From CAVOGJ01 sp963700865 (GTDB lineage: Bacteria; Planctomycetota; Planctomycetia; Pirellulales; Pirellulaceae), in NCBI GenBank assembly GCA_963700865.1, contig CAVOZC010000018.1, positions 1,612,001-1,676,000 on the forward strand: DNA of 64,000 nucleotides. The letters run 5' to 3'. Both the position numbers and the translations under genes were made by a program. Position 1 is the stretch's first letter. The number at the start of each line of letters is the position of its first letter. Positions 44,713 through 54,704 of this stretch are shown here, one piece after another. Below the pieces are notes generated by a model. It worked only from the letters and a program-made list of their open reading frames with translations. It made no database searches and was not told the origin of the DNA.

Positions 44713-45213
44713 ATGACCATGAATCCTGTTCTGCACAGTTTCGCATATTGCCTCGATTTCGTACGCGAGCAGGTTGCGGACATTGTTCCAGCGCACATGA
44801 CGGCGCAACCGAATGGGATCATGAATCATCCGGCTTGGGTGGTGGGGCACCTCACCTATAGCTGCCAGGCATTGGGTGGCGAAATCGGCATGCCCGCTTG
44901 GCTACCTGGCTCGTTTGGGGAGCGATTCGGCACCGGTAGTATTCCCGTCGTGGATGTTAAACTCTACGAACCGAAAGAAGATGCGCTTGCGATGCTCGAT
45001 GACGCAGAGAATCGAATTACCACCGCTGTGAAGGGGCTGAGCGATTTCGACTTGGACAGACCATTGCCGGATGAAGAATATCGTTTAATTTTGCCAACGG
45101 TGCGCCACGCGATCACGCAGGTGCTTGTCGCACATCCGGCGAATCACATTGGACAATTGACAATTTGGCGTAAAGCAATGGGCTTGCCACGATTAACACG
45201 GTGTTTTGCGTGA
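44713..45213 (+). CDS. DinB-family protein
   Basis: 166 residues forming a four-helix DinB-like bundle: LHSFAYCLDFVREQVADIVP, MNHPAWVVGHLTYSCQALGG (His at the usual metal position) and LVAHPANHIGQLTIWRKAMG (His pair near the C-terminus). DinB_2 proteins are putative metal-dependent thiol transferases. It follows a degraded attC. The 250 bp upstream hold no supported gene, only a minus-strand frame ending RPVKCHVIHNSATD of unknown origin. Confidence 0.75.
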   Translation: MTMNPVLHSFAYCLDFVREQVADIVPAHMTAQPNGIMNHPAWVVGHLTYSCQALGGEIGMPAWLPGSFGERFGTGSIPVVDVKLYEPKEDALAMLDDAENRITTAVKGLSDFDLDRPLPDEEYRLILPTVRHAITQVLVAHPANHIGQLTIWRKAMGLPRLTRCFA

Positions 45214-45394
45214 GGATACTTAATCCCTAAACCGATTCACGCCGAGCGGCGGATTTGGTGTCGGCTGAGCATCATGCGAATGGTCGGATGACTGGAGGTT
45301 ACTTAGGCAGCCGAGCGGGAAGACAGTGGGCCATCATAAACTGCGGCACGGAAACAGCGTCGTTTTTCCCTTAATGGACACAAGAAGGTGATTT

Positions 45395-45997
45395 ATGAAC
45401 CACATGACTCGGTGCGTCGTATCTGGTGTTGTCATATTGGCTGCCGTCTCCGTTCGAGCTCAGCAACCATCCTCGGATGTCGTGCAGGCGACTCAGCGGG
45501 AGCAATTGATGCCGCTTGAGATGATGGATGGTATTTGGCGGGGAAACGCATGGATCATTCTGCCGAACGGTGAGAAGTTGGAGATGGTCCAGACGGAGCG
45601 CGTGGGCTCCATGCTTGATGGCGCGGTCAAGGTCGTGGAGGGGCGCGGATATGACAGTGACGGTGCCGTTGTGTTTAACGCTTTCGCCTCAATCGCCTAC
45701 GACGCGACAAAAAGCGAAATTGTGATGCGATCTTATGCACAAGGGCGAGTTGGCGATTTTATCGTGAAACCGAATGACGGAGGATATTCCTGGGAAATTC
45801 CCGCTGGACCTGCGACCATTCGCTATGTCGCGGAAATCGCTGATGGAAAATGGTTTGAGTATGGTGAACGAATCATAGCGAATCGTGATCCGATTCGCTT
45901 CTTCGAAATGAAGCTATCCCGAATTGGCGATACGGAATGGCCGGCAGGCGATCCTGTCCCGATGGTAAATGGAATGGAAGGCCCGAACAGGCCATAA
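45395..45997 (+). CDS. Secreted DUF1579-like protein
   Basis: 200 residues with signal peptide (RCVVSGVVILAAVSVRAQ). LEMMDGIWRGNAWIILPNGE, EMVQTERVGSMLDGAVKVVE and FNAFASIAYDATKSEIVMRS resemble the lipocalin-like barrel of DUF1579-type proteins. AAGAAGGTG precedes the ATG. Followed by an eroded attC. Confidence 0.65.
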   Translation: MNHMTRCVVSGVVILAAVSVRAQQPSSDVVQATQREQLMPLEMMDGIWRGNAWIILPNGEKLEMVQTERVGSMLDGAVKVVEGRGYDSDGAVVFNAFASIAYDATKSEIVMRSYAQGRVGDFIVKPNDGGYSWEIPAGPATIRYVAEIADGKWFEYGERIIANRDPIRFFEMKLSRIGDTEWPAGDPVPMVNGMEGPNRP

Positions 45998-46070
45998 GCC
46001 GGAGCCGCGGAAGACGCCTGCCCTTGAATCTTGGGGTGTGGCGGCGGAGCGGTAACTGCCGGCGTTCATC
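45991..46070 (+). other. attC remnant
   Basis: CCATAAGCCGGAGCCGCGG and GGCGGCGGAGCGG...GGCGTTCATC are recognisable, but L' is altered. R' GTTCATC at 46064. This is the last trace of an attC seen. Confidence 0.5.
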
Positions 46071-46082
46071 AACCGGAAGGCT

Positions 46083-46768
46083 GTGAGTGACACACAAGTG
46101 AAAGCAAAAATGAAAAGGGAAAAGTCGCGATGGCGGAAATGGCTCAGGCGGGGGTTCGTCATTTGGACCCTTGTGTCGACTGGGTTGCTGGCAAACTCGT
46201 TCCGAACTCGGGGTGTCGACGCCTTGCTCCTGCAAAGCGATGCGTTGGTTTCGCTTTATAATGGTCGAGAGTCGCTTCAGTTCCTGCCACAATCGCTGGG
46301 TCAGCCGGGCCTGATTTTTGTGTGCGGCGCTGGCGTTTCCGCCGACGCATACGCGCCCCTGTTACGTCCGATCGCGGAAGAGGGATTTCCGGTGTTCGCG
46401 ATCAAACTTCCCTACCGTTGTGCGCCGCTCGAATCGCATAAGCTGGGTGCCATTCAGCGAGTTTATCGAGTCATGAGGGAACATACCGAGGTTCCCCGCT
46501 GGGTGTTAGCCGGCCACTCGCTGGGTGGTGCTCTTGTGTGTCGGATTGCGCGGGATCATCCGGAATCCATCTCTGCGCTGGTTCTTGTTGGCACGACGCA
46601 CCCCAAAAGTGACAGCTTGGCCACTCTGCGGATACCCGTTACAAAAGTCTACGGGGCAAACGACGGTGTGGCTCCGAGTCACAAGATCAATGCAAATCGA
46701 CACCTGCTGCCCCAACAGACGAGATTCAACAAAAATCGATAGACAACGTCTTGCGTCTCACGATCTGA
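46083..46768 (+). pseudogene. Alpha/beta hydrolase with internal deletion
   Basis: From a GTG start: membrane anchor (GFVIWTLVSTGLLANSF), then a hydrolase core with WVLAGHSLGGALVCRIARDH (nucleophile Ser in G-H-S-L-G) and TKVYGANDGVAP (catalytic Asp). After HLLPQQTRFN the frame ends at 46742, but the next frame gives EIQQKSIDNVLRLTI and a stop at 46768, the usual end of the family. The segment with the catalytic His is missing, so it should be inactive. Confidence 0.65.
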
Positions 46769-46780
46769 GCAGTTGCTGGT

Positions 46781-47318
46781 ATGACAAGCAAATATTTGTT
46801 CTCAGCCTACTCCAAGGAATGGCCGCTTGAGTTTGCGCGAGTCGGCGAGGCTCCGTTCACTACTTGGCGAGGCGCTGGTGTCTGTCCATCACATCGGCAG
46901 CACGGCGGTGCCGGGATTGCCCGCGAAGCCGATCATTGATCTGCTACCGGTGGCGGCGGATCTTTGCAGCATTGATGACTGCACGAGCCTGCTGGAAGAG
47001 GCTGGCTACGAGGCTTGGGGCGAATATGGTTTGGCCGGCCGACGGTATTTCACTAAGGACAGCGGGGGGTACCGCAAGCACAATTTACACGTTTACGAGA
47101 GGGGACATCCTTGCGTGGAACGCCACATCGCGTTTTGTACTTTTCTGAAGCACCATGACAGGCTTTGCGAAGAGTACGCTGATTTGAAGCGGGAAGTTTA
47201 CGCGCGCCATCCGGCTGACATCATGGCTTACAATGATGGGAAGAATGCTTGGATTAAGCGTATCGAGCCACGAGCGATCGAGTGGTATCGACAAGCCGGC
47301 TTATCGACAGGGCTGTGA
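46781..47318 (+). CDS. GrpB-family (UPF0157) protein, frameshifted near the start
   Basis: The ATG at 46781 reads TSKYLFSAYSKEWPLEFARV. About 46835 the conserved frame takes over: SARLRSLLGEALVSVHHIGS, TAVPGLPAKPIIDLLPVAAD, KHNLHVYERGHPCVERHIAF and the YNDGKNAWIKRI end. HIGSTAVPGLPAKPIID is the GrpB signature within the nucleotidyltransferase superfamily. A TTG at 46827 would start in the right frame but without the first strand. Function of the family is unclear. Confidence 0.75.
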
Positions 47319-47323
47319 CTCGC

Positions 47324-47737
47324 ATGAATCGACCTGCCGTCATCTTCCATGCGGGATTCTGGTCGGTTGCCTTTCTGTTCTGGGCCATGTGCACGAAGGC
47401 CCATCATCCCACGGTGGTTGTGAGGCTTTTGAGCACGTTGATTCTCGTCGGCACGTCCGCGGTTTACGCTTGCTGTGGCTCGCCACGCGGCTGGACGACG
47501 AAGCAACTGGCGCGAGCCGCGGTCGCGCTGATCGTGGCTGGATTTGTGGCGGCAACGCTTATCTACTGGATCTACGACGCATTGGTAGGGCCTGATCCGC
47601 GACGTTTTTCTTTTCTCACCAACGTGTGGATTGACGCGGTATTTGTGCTGGTCCAGACGACCATTGCCGCCCTGGGGGCGTGGAGCGTTCACAAAATCAC
47701 CCGCCGCCAAGTCTGGTCGCTGAGGGCCGCGGGCTGA
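47324..47737 (+). CDS. Small four-helix membrane protein
   Basis: 137 residues, MNRPAVIFHAGFWSVAFLFW, with four hydrophobic segments including LLSTLILVGTSAVYACCG and AAVALIVAGFVAATLIYWIY. It starts 5 bp after the GrpB stop, so they probably share a transcript. Function unknown. Confidence 0.6.
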   Translation: MNRPAVIFHAGFWSVAFLFWAMCTKAHHPTVVVRLLSTLILVGTSAVYACCGSPRGWTTKQLARAAVALIVAGFVAATLIYWIYDALVGPDPRRFSFLTNVWIDAVFVLVQTTIAALGAWSVHKITRRQVWSLRAAG

Positions 47738-47751
47738 TTCCATGTTGACAA

Positions 47752-50253
47752 TTAGCTACCAGGCGTTGGGTACACGAAGGCCGACCTGACGGGAGCCGGC
47801 ATCGGTGAATCGTCGCCTTTGATACTCCGCCAGACGATCTCGCCAAACAGCAGGTCATCCGCGGCGTCTTCGGAGCTGAGGTCCAATTGGGCGGACAGAT
47901 CGGCTCCCCAGGCATCTGGGCGATTGCGTTCGTCCAGATCCACCTGCGCCGGCAGGTGTGTGTAGGGCCGCAGGTCCGGTTCGCTCCCAAAGCATGCATG
48001 CATTGGCTTGGCCGCGGCGTCGAATTGCGTCATGGGCTCCAGGCCCAGGATCAGTTCCATCGTCCGCAACATGCTGGCGGTGGAATACATCGTCGAGTCG
48101 ACCGCGGCACGGCGAACGAATGGGCTGATGCAGAGTGCGCACCGTGCGGTGGGCATCGACATGGTCGGAACCGTTCTGGGCGTCGTCTTGCACGACAAAA
48201 ATGGCGGTTTCAGGCCAGAACTTACTGTGGCTGATGCCTTCAACGATTCGTCCCAGGGCCAGGTCATTGTCGGCCACCATCGCACGAGGCGTTGGCTTGC
48301 CGACGCGGGTGCCATAGGTGTGGTCATTCGGAAGCCGCATGATCGTCAGTTGCGGCATGCTGTCATGGGCCTCGAATTCCTTGAGCTTTTCGAGATAGCG
48401 GTCGGCACGCCGCTGGTCCGTGTAATCGAGATCGTAGCTGCGAAACTCAGGGTCGAAGTGTCCTTCCAACGACGCCACGGCTGCCTTGCTGGGTTCATCC
48501 GGACCATTCCATGCCTCACAAATTCTCCAAAACTGTAGTAACTCACATCCGCGCGACGGCACTGGTCCCAGATGTAGCCGCTGGAGGGTTGGGCAATTAA
48601 AAACGATCCTTCAGCGGGGTAGGTGAGCTTGCCCCGACCGCCGCGATACGTCAGCGGCCAGGTCTTTTCCACGAAATCGGTGGCATAGGCGGCCATGCTC
48701 CACTCGTGGCCGTCCGCGCTGACTTCACTCTCAACGTAAAAGTTGTCGAGCAGCACGAACTGTTCCGCCAGGGCATGATGATTGGGTGTGGTGGCGCGGG
48801 GGAAGAGACAGAGGCTGGGGTCGCCATTGCCTTGTGGCAGATCGCCCAATACCTGATCGTATGTCCGATTCTCCTTGACGATATAAATGCAGTACTTGAT
48901 CGGACTGGTTTCCCTGGTGGTGGTAGGAATCGGGTGACCCGGTGCTCGCTCGGCCGACTCCGGTGTGGCACCACTGGCACGAAGGGGCGAACAGGCATAG
49001 GCGGCTTTGTTCAGCCTCGTCATCTCGATCGGATCCGGCACCGGAATCACGCTTACCGTCCCGGTAAAGAGTCGGGCGATGTACTCGGGAATCGCGTTCG
49101 CTGTCGGCACGCCCGGTTGGGGGCCGTGACGGTTGGCGTGTGGCGTAAGGCCCTTGCCGTTGGCCACGAGCAGATATTTGCCGTCGGGAGTGAACCTCAC
49201 ATTGGTCGGGTACCACCCGGCCGGGATGAAGCCGAGTGCATGAGCGTGATCAAAATCGGAGATGTCGAACAATACGACGTTATTGTTGTCGGCATTGGCG
49301 ATGGCCAGGACTTTGCCATCGGGGGAGAGGGCGAGACTGTTGGGAGTGCTGCCGTGACGCGCGGCCGGATAGAGGGCCGTCGTCAGGACTTCCAGCCGGT
49401 TCCCGCTCTTCGCATCCAAGATATAGACCTCATTCGTATCCGAGCAGGCGACGCACAGGCGATGGTCAGGAGTCAGCACCATTTCGGTGGGGTGTGAGCC
49501 GAGTGGCCATGTGGCCAACAAGCATTTGCGGGCCAAGTCGACGACGGCGACTGCCTGGCCACCCCACAGCGAAACCCAGGCCCGGTTCATTTCAGGATCG
49601 GACCGTACCGCATAAGGATGGCTACCGTCGGCAAAGGCCACGCACCAGGTGGAGTCCGGATGGTCTAGCGAAATCACCTTGAGTTGGTGTCCCCAACCGC
49701 CACAAACGAGCAAGTCTTTGCCGTCCGCAGTGACTTGGATGCCCGTCGGTACAAATGTCTCCGAGGCGGGAACCACTTCGATCGTTTGCTTGTTCGACAA
49801 ATAGCCTTCCCTGAAGTCGAATTGATAGATGACTTCATCTTCGGCACCGGAAGCGTAGAGTCGTGCTCCAGAAGGGTCAAAGGCCAAGCCGTAAAATGTT
49901 TGCGGCAGGACGACACGACAGACGATGTCCAAGTTCTGGGTACTGATCACGACGATTTCATGTTCGCGATACCCCGAGTGAATCACGGCGGCCCACGGGC
50001 CTTGCGGATGTGTCACGATCTGCACCGGAAAATCGCCGACGGTGATTTGCCGACCGGCTGGCTGCAACGACCAGCCGGTTGGGAGCAACGTGGCTCCTGA
50101 AGGTTGCAAACCGGGCCAGACGGCCGTGCGTGGTGCGGTGGCGGTTGCTGACGGAGCTACGGCCGGTGTGCTTTGGCCGTTCAAGGTTCCGACGGCTTGC
50201 CAGGTGGCCGCGAGGAGAATGGCGGCAGCCAGACGATGCGAGGTGGTATCCAT
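47752..50253 (-). CDS. YVTN beta-propeller / phosphoesterase fusion protein, two frameshifts
   Basis: Signal peptide from the ATG at 50253 (LAAAILLAATWQAVGTLNGQ). A seven-bladed YncE-like propeller follows (repeats such as GLAFDPSGARLYASGAEDEV and SLALSPDGKVLAIANADNNN). Then comes an alkaline-phosphatase-superfamily domain: IKYCIYIVKENRTYDQVLGD with Glu-Asn-Arg-Thr-Tyr-Asp, NHHALAEQFVLLDNFYVESE and VSADGHEWSMAAYATDFVEK. One-base shifts near 48515 and 48142 must be bridged to reach RAMVADNDLALGRIVEGISH and the end FVYPTPGS. About 830 residues in total. Exported phosphoesterase, substrate unknown. Confidence 0.75.
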
Positions 50254-50440
50254 GAATGTTGATCGCTTGACGGAAAGACGTTCGGTGCAGGTTGCCCGGT
50301 CGCCAAGCGACCGATCGCAACCGCTGTCGAGTATGCCATGATCCGCCCGCCGGCGCAAGTCACCAACCGGACGATTGGGAAATATCGGCGGAGCGGTCGG
50401 TGACGTTGGGTCTGGCCGCGGCGGGTGGGTGAGATGAGGC

Positions 50441-50550
50441 CTGGCCGCGGAGCGGTCAACGACAAAGCTAAAGCTGCCTACTGACCGCGAAGCGGTCAGC
50501 GACAAAGCTACAGTTGCCTACTGACCGCGGAGCGGTCAGCGACCAAGTGC
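50441..50550. repeat. 40-bp tandem hairpin repeats
   Basis: Units at 50441, 50481 and 50521 with period 40 carry CTGACCGCGGAGCGGTCAGC (a 7-bp stem hairpin) and ACAAAGCTAMAGYTGCCTA. A single further unit lies at 50632-50655 and overlaps the 3' end of the PEP-CTERM gene. REP-like intergenic repeats; the hairpins may end transcription from both sides. Confidence 0.7.
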
Positions 50551-50609
50551 AGCGCCGGCGAACCGGCGCTCTTGATGGCGGACCTGTGATGATTATGTTG
50601 CCGAAAGTG

Positions 50610-52334
50610 TTACCAGGTACGGCTGCGTTCTGACCGCGGAGCGGTTAGCGACAACGTGCCCCGTCGCCGCAGGGCGAGCCAGCTGAGGGCGACGAGCCCG
50701 CAACTGAACAGCACCGTAGACGACGGTTCGGGGACGACGGCGGGGTTGTTCGATGACTGGAACTTGTTGCCATTCCAGGCATTGAAGTCGGAAACGTCCG
50801 CGAATCCGTCTCCGTTGAAGTCGCCGTTGTCCCAACGAAGGGTTCCATTGAACTTGTTGCCGTTCCAAATGTTGAAGTCGGACACATCAACCACTCCGTC
50901 GAGATTCGCGTCCCCGACCAGGTACGCGGAATCCAAGCCGTTCTCAAGGGCGGCACTCGCCAGCCACAGATCGCGGTCGGCATTATCGATGACGTTATCG
51001 CCATTGAGGTCGAATTCGTCATTGACTCCTGGGGTGACGGCCACGCCACCAAGAATGGGACCCTCGGCCAACAGCAGGTTGAGGTCGTCAATCGTGCAGG
51101 CCGTGTCACCGTTGAAATCGCAGTTGACGGCGGTGGAAACGTAGTTGATCGCGCCGGTGACCAACCCGCCGCCCGCGACGCCAAAGCGAAACTGCAGGTC
51201 CCCGTCGACGCCCAATCCAAAGACCGACGGATCAAAGGCCTGGCCAAGGCTCTCATCCAGGCCCGCGTTGAGCACGGACCCGCTGGCACCGAGAAAGAGC
51301 TCGGCCAACTGATTCGCGTTGGACCCGCCCGCTTCGTTCCAGCCACCATTGGCCGCGTCAAAATTCTGTTCATCAAGGCTGAGCCAACCACTGGTACTGA
51401 TCGCCCCAGCGGCACTACTGACCTGATAATAGTCGATCGTAAAGGCCTGGGCTGCGTTGTTCTGCAGCCGTACATTGCCCGTGAAGGTGTCCACCTCAAG
51501 TGTCAGCGTTTGGAAGGTCGGATCAGGCACCGCCACATCGGCGAAACTGGCGCCAATCCGGATTTCGTCGGCGAAAAACGCCCCGTTTTGACTTCCCAGG
51601 CGAATCTCATCAAGTGCGCGATTGCTACTCGGGACTTCATTGAATGACGCGGTCAGGTCGGGCACCGCCGGGGGAGTTGCACCGAGGGCTGGATTGATAA
51701 AGAGGTCGACGGTATCGTCATTGGCGCCCGGCCCGAGTGTGAGCTTGGCGACGAGGAACGTGTCCTGGGTGATATCGCCGCCGGCGGCGATCGCGTTACC
51801 ACCCGTGTCGACTCCCCATTGGGTACCGCCGGCTCCGCCGACTTTACCGATGTAGAGCACTTCGTCACCAAACAATTTGACGAGGGACAAGCCGCCAAAG
51901 AAGGCATTTGCATCCGAGCGGGCGATGAAGCTCAGCCAGTGTTCGCCTGCCTGTAAGGCGTCCTCTGGCTCGCCATTCATGCCGTTGTTGTTTTGGTCCA
52001 TGGTGTAGAAGGCGAGATTGAAATCCGACACCGCCGTGCGGGCATGATTGCCGGCCGAGAGGACCGCATCGGGCGGCGAGAGATTACCGGCGACGACGGC
52101 GGAACCCGTCCCCGCCGGAGCGCCATCGAACCACGTGTTTGCACCGAAGCCGAGGTCCGAGCCACCGGATCCATTCAGATCGTTGCCCACAACATAGCCC
52201 GTATCGAAGGGTACGTAGTGTGTCAGTTGGGCCTGGGCATCCGCTGCCAGCCAGTGGCAGCAAAATGTTGCGATCAGCAAAAGGACCAGCCGCGAACCAA
52301 TGCCAATCCGCTGATTCTTCGAAGAGGGCGACAT
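50610..52334 (-). CDS. PEP-CTERM protein with dockerin-like repeats
   Basis: From ATG 52334: signal peptide (LVLLLIATFCCHWLAADAQA), a lectin-like secreted region (FNLAFYTMDQNNNGMNGEPE, EHWLSFIARSDANAFFGGLS), a second beta domain, then two EF-hand/dockerin-like repeats (GDANLDGVVDVSDFNIWNGN and GDFNGDGFADVSDFNAWNGN) and a PEP-CTERM signal (VVPEPSSTVLFSCGLVALSW, LALRRRG). Exported, then probably processed by an exosortase. The last 17 residues read through a hairpin repeat. It is in frame with the upstream PEP-CTERM gene with no stop between. Confidence 0.8.
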   Translation of the reverse strand: MSPSSKNQRIGIGSRLVLLLIATFCCHWLAADAQAQLTHYVPFDTGYVVGNDLNGSGGSDLGFGANTWFDGAPAGTGSAVVAGNLSPPDAVLSAGNHARTAVSDFNLAFYTMDQNNNGMNGEPEDALQAGEHWLSFIARSDANAFFGGLSLVKLFGDEVLYIGKVGGAGGTQWGVDTGGNAIAAGGDITQDTFLVAKLTLGPGANDDTVDLFINPALGATPPAVPDLTASFNEVPSSNRALDEIRLGSQNGAFFADEIRIGASFADVAVPDPTFQTLTLEVDTFTGNVRLQNNAAQAFTIDYYQVSSAAGAISTSGWLSLDEQNFDAANGGWNEAGGSNANQLAELFLGASGSVLNAGLDESLGQAFDPSVFGLGVDGDLQFRFGVAGGGLVTGAINYVSTAVNCDFNGDTACTIDDLNLLLAEGPILGGVAVTPGVNDEFDLNGDNVIDNADRDLWLASAALENGLDSAYLVGDANLDGVVDVSDFNIWNGNKFNGTLRWDNGDFNGDGFADVSDFNAWNGNKFQSSNNPAVVPEPSSTVLFSCGLVALSWLALRRRGTLSLTAPRSERSRTW

Positions 52335-53982
52335 CTGGCCGGATGCGACGTTCTGGCGGGCAAGGCGGCTCGCCGTATGCCGTTGAATTCGTCGTCGCCT
52401 TCCGCAACCCAAGCCTGCCAGGCCCATCACGACCAGGGCGAGCGAAGAGGGTTCGGGCACCAAGGCGTTCCAGGCGGCCTGTCCGTTGGCGGTAATGAAA
52501 TCGCCCTTGAAAATGCGAAAATCAACAAAGTCGTTGTCGTTGTCGCCGTCGAGGTCCCCACGCAAGTAGGCCTCGGCCATGCTCAACCCGGTCAAATCGG
52601 CCAGCGTGTTGGGGTAAAACAACTCCCAATCAGCCGCGTTGATATCGCCATCGGCATTCAGGTCGCTGCGGGCGAACGCTTCGCCGTTATTGCCCGTGAA
52701 GCGGACGGCGCCGCCGCCCGTGGTTCCGTCGGCGAGCACATAGCTGAATATCAAGTCTTCAAAGGGCGTCTTCAACCAGGCCGGACCCAGGTCGAGTGCC
52801 AGGCCGGGCGTCAAATCCTCCCCGTTGCCGTTGACGCTGGACTCCGCAAGCTCTCCCGAATTCATGCTGTCGACGTTCCAGACGTTAACGAATGGGCCGC
52901 CGCTGCCCTGATCGTAGTTATCCGCGATCGACAACCAAGACATATCGTCCAGGCTGCCGGCTGCCGAGGAGATCGTGTACCCGGCAAGATCGGTTGTCGA
53001 TCCCGTGAGGTTCGTGAGCGTCATCTGCCCCGTGACACGATCGACAATCAAGGATGCGGCCGGCGGGGCGGGCGTCGGATTCGGAATCGTTCCCGGGACG
53101 TCCGCGGTGCTGCGATAGACTTCCAGCATCGGGTTGTCGACGAGCAGCGAACCGCCATTCGTCAAAGGGGTGCCCGCAAAAAGTCACCCGTGAACAACAC
53201 CGGGCGCACTTCCTCGATGTCCGCCACCGTTTTGGGGATAAAGGGATCGCTCATCGGCTGGTAGCCCCAGAGCGAGTCGTCGACCGTGTACTCGGTGCTG
53301 ACCAGTGTCCAGCCGGCGGTGGTCAGCGAAACGGACGGAGGGTTGACGTCGTTGCGCAGCCCGTCGTTGTTCGAATCGACATACGTCGCAAAAGGCACGG
53401 GACCATTCTGGTCGGTATCATAGACGCGATCGCCAAACCTGGGATTAAAATTGGGAGGGGCTCCCAGGCTGAAATCCGCGTTGCCAGACAGGGCTTCTGT
53501 CCAGAATTCCAGCTTGACGATCGGTTCGATTGCCGGGGCCGCGATGATCGGGTTCGAGGGATTCTTGTCGCATCCACATGGAAAACCGAATGACGTTCCC
53601 GTTTTCCAGACGCCCAGACGGATTTCCAATCGTCGACCAGATCGGGTCCGCGGGCTGGGTGTTGATGGGGTCCGGATTGGCCGGATCGTCCCCATTGTTG
53701 CCGTTCTCGCCGTTGGAAATATGCGTGACCAAGCCAAACTGATCATTAAACGTGCCCACACTTCCCACCGTCGCCTTCAAGACGTCATTGCCGTTCGGTT
53801 CGAGGGCCCGATCGTCTACTTGATAGATGCCGTTGATTGAAGACTTCCGTGATGTTCCAAGTGTTGGGCGGGCCAAAATTGGGATCCGGATCGGGTCCGA
53901 ATGCGATTTGGGCGGACGCAAGAGAAACGCACGTGCATAAAGCGACATGCGAAACAACCGAAACTCGTCGTGTCAACATCAT
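52335..53982 (-). CDS. PEP-CTERM protein, three frameshifts, no stop before the next gene
   Basis: From ATG 53982 (GGAGGG upstream): signal peptide (VVSHVALCTCVSLASAQIAF), GPPNTWNITEVFNQ; then after shifts near 53835, 53575 and 53170, QVDDRALEPNGNDVLKATVG, IVKLEFWTEALSGNADFSLG and GGSLLVDNPMLEVYRSTADV. The C-terminal half has a dockerin-like repeat (SDLNADGDINAADWELFYPN) and a PEP-CTERM signal (ALVPEPSSLALVVMGLAGLG). Each piece is coherent, so sequencing indels are likely. The frame runs without a stop into the next signal peptide. Confidence 0.65.
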
Positions 53983-54622
53983 TAATCCCTCCAGGCTGGT
54001 CGCCAGACATTTCCCGCATTCCATTTGCGAGCATGCCGAGCTTGAATATGGTTGGAACAGTCGTAGCCCCTTTCAAAGTTGCTACGCCGACAAATTCTCA
54101 ATTTAAGGAATCGACAACATACTGTCATTCGATATCAGCCCGCCAACGTGTGAGCGGGCTCGACACGCTGACTCTGGTCTTTGTTCCGTAGTTGGATCAT
54201 CCGCTTTGTTCAGCAGCGGTCCGTGGGTTGAAGCAGGTGTTCCTGCCAAATCCAAGATTGCAATTGATTGCCGCACCAATGGGTTGCCTAGGCTGCAGCC
54301 GGCGTCGAACAGAACGTTGTGCGTGAATTCGCCGTTGGACCTGGTGGCCATGGTGTGGCAGGCAAGAAAAAATGAACGACCCAACAGGTGTCGCGGATAA
54401 GAAAAAAAGCGAGTCCGAGGCATGCGCCTGACCCCAAAAAAGCGGGACTCGAAGACCGTTTTTTCAGCACCGGAAGGCTCATCCCGGCACACGTTGTCTC
54501 CAGTGTAATCCTTTCTGAAATCGTTTCAACCCAAGAAAAAATGTGACAAAACATGCAAAATAATTGCCCTGCGGTCCCCACAGCGGACCGATCTGCGAGG
54601 GATCGAGCGGACGCACGTCGCC
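53983..54622. other. Intergenic region without a recognised gene
   Basis: 640 bp between the PEP-CTERM gene and the ahcY terminator. Frames on both strands are short and without ribosome sites. It should contain the PEP-CTERM gene promoter; no convincing hexamer pair was identified. Confidence 0.5.
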
Positions 54623-54653
54623 AAAGAAAAAGCTCCCGGCGGGCCGGGAGCTT
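54623..54653 (-). terminator. Rho-independent terminator of ahcY
   Basis: On the minus strand a perfect 10-bp stem (AAGCTCCCGG / CCGGGAGCTT) with a 4-nt loop is followed by TTTTTCTTT, 50 bp after the ahcY stop. Confidence 0.8.
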
Positions 54654-54704
54654 CGCAGAACATTTCGTTCGTTGGGAAGGCGAGGCATCTTTGCCTCGAC
54701 GGCG

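Noticed and set aside
51993..53264. A 423-codon plus-strand frame opposite the PEP-CTERM genes.
   Set aside because: It is antisense to coherent signal-peptide, dockerin and PEP-CTERM motifs and has no family motif or ribosome site.
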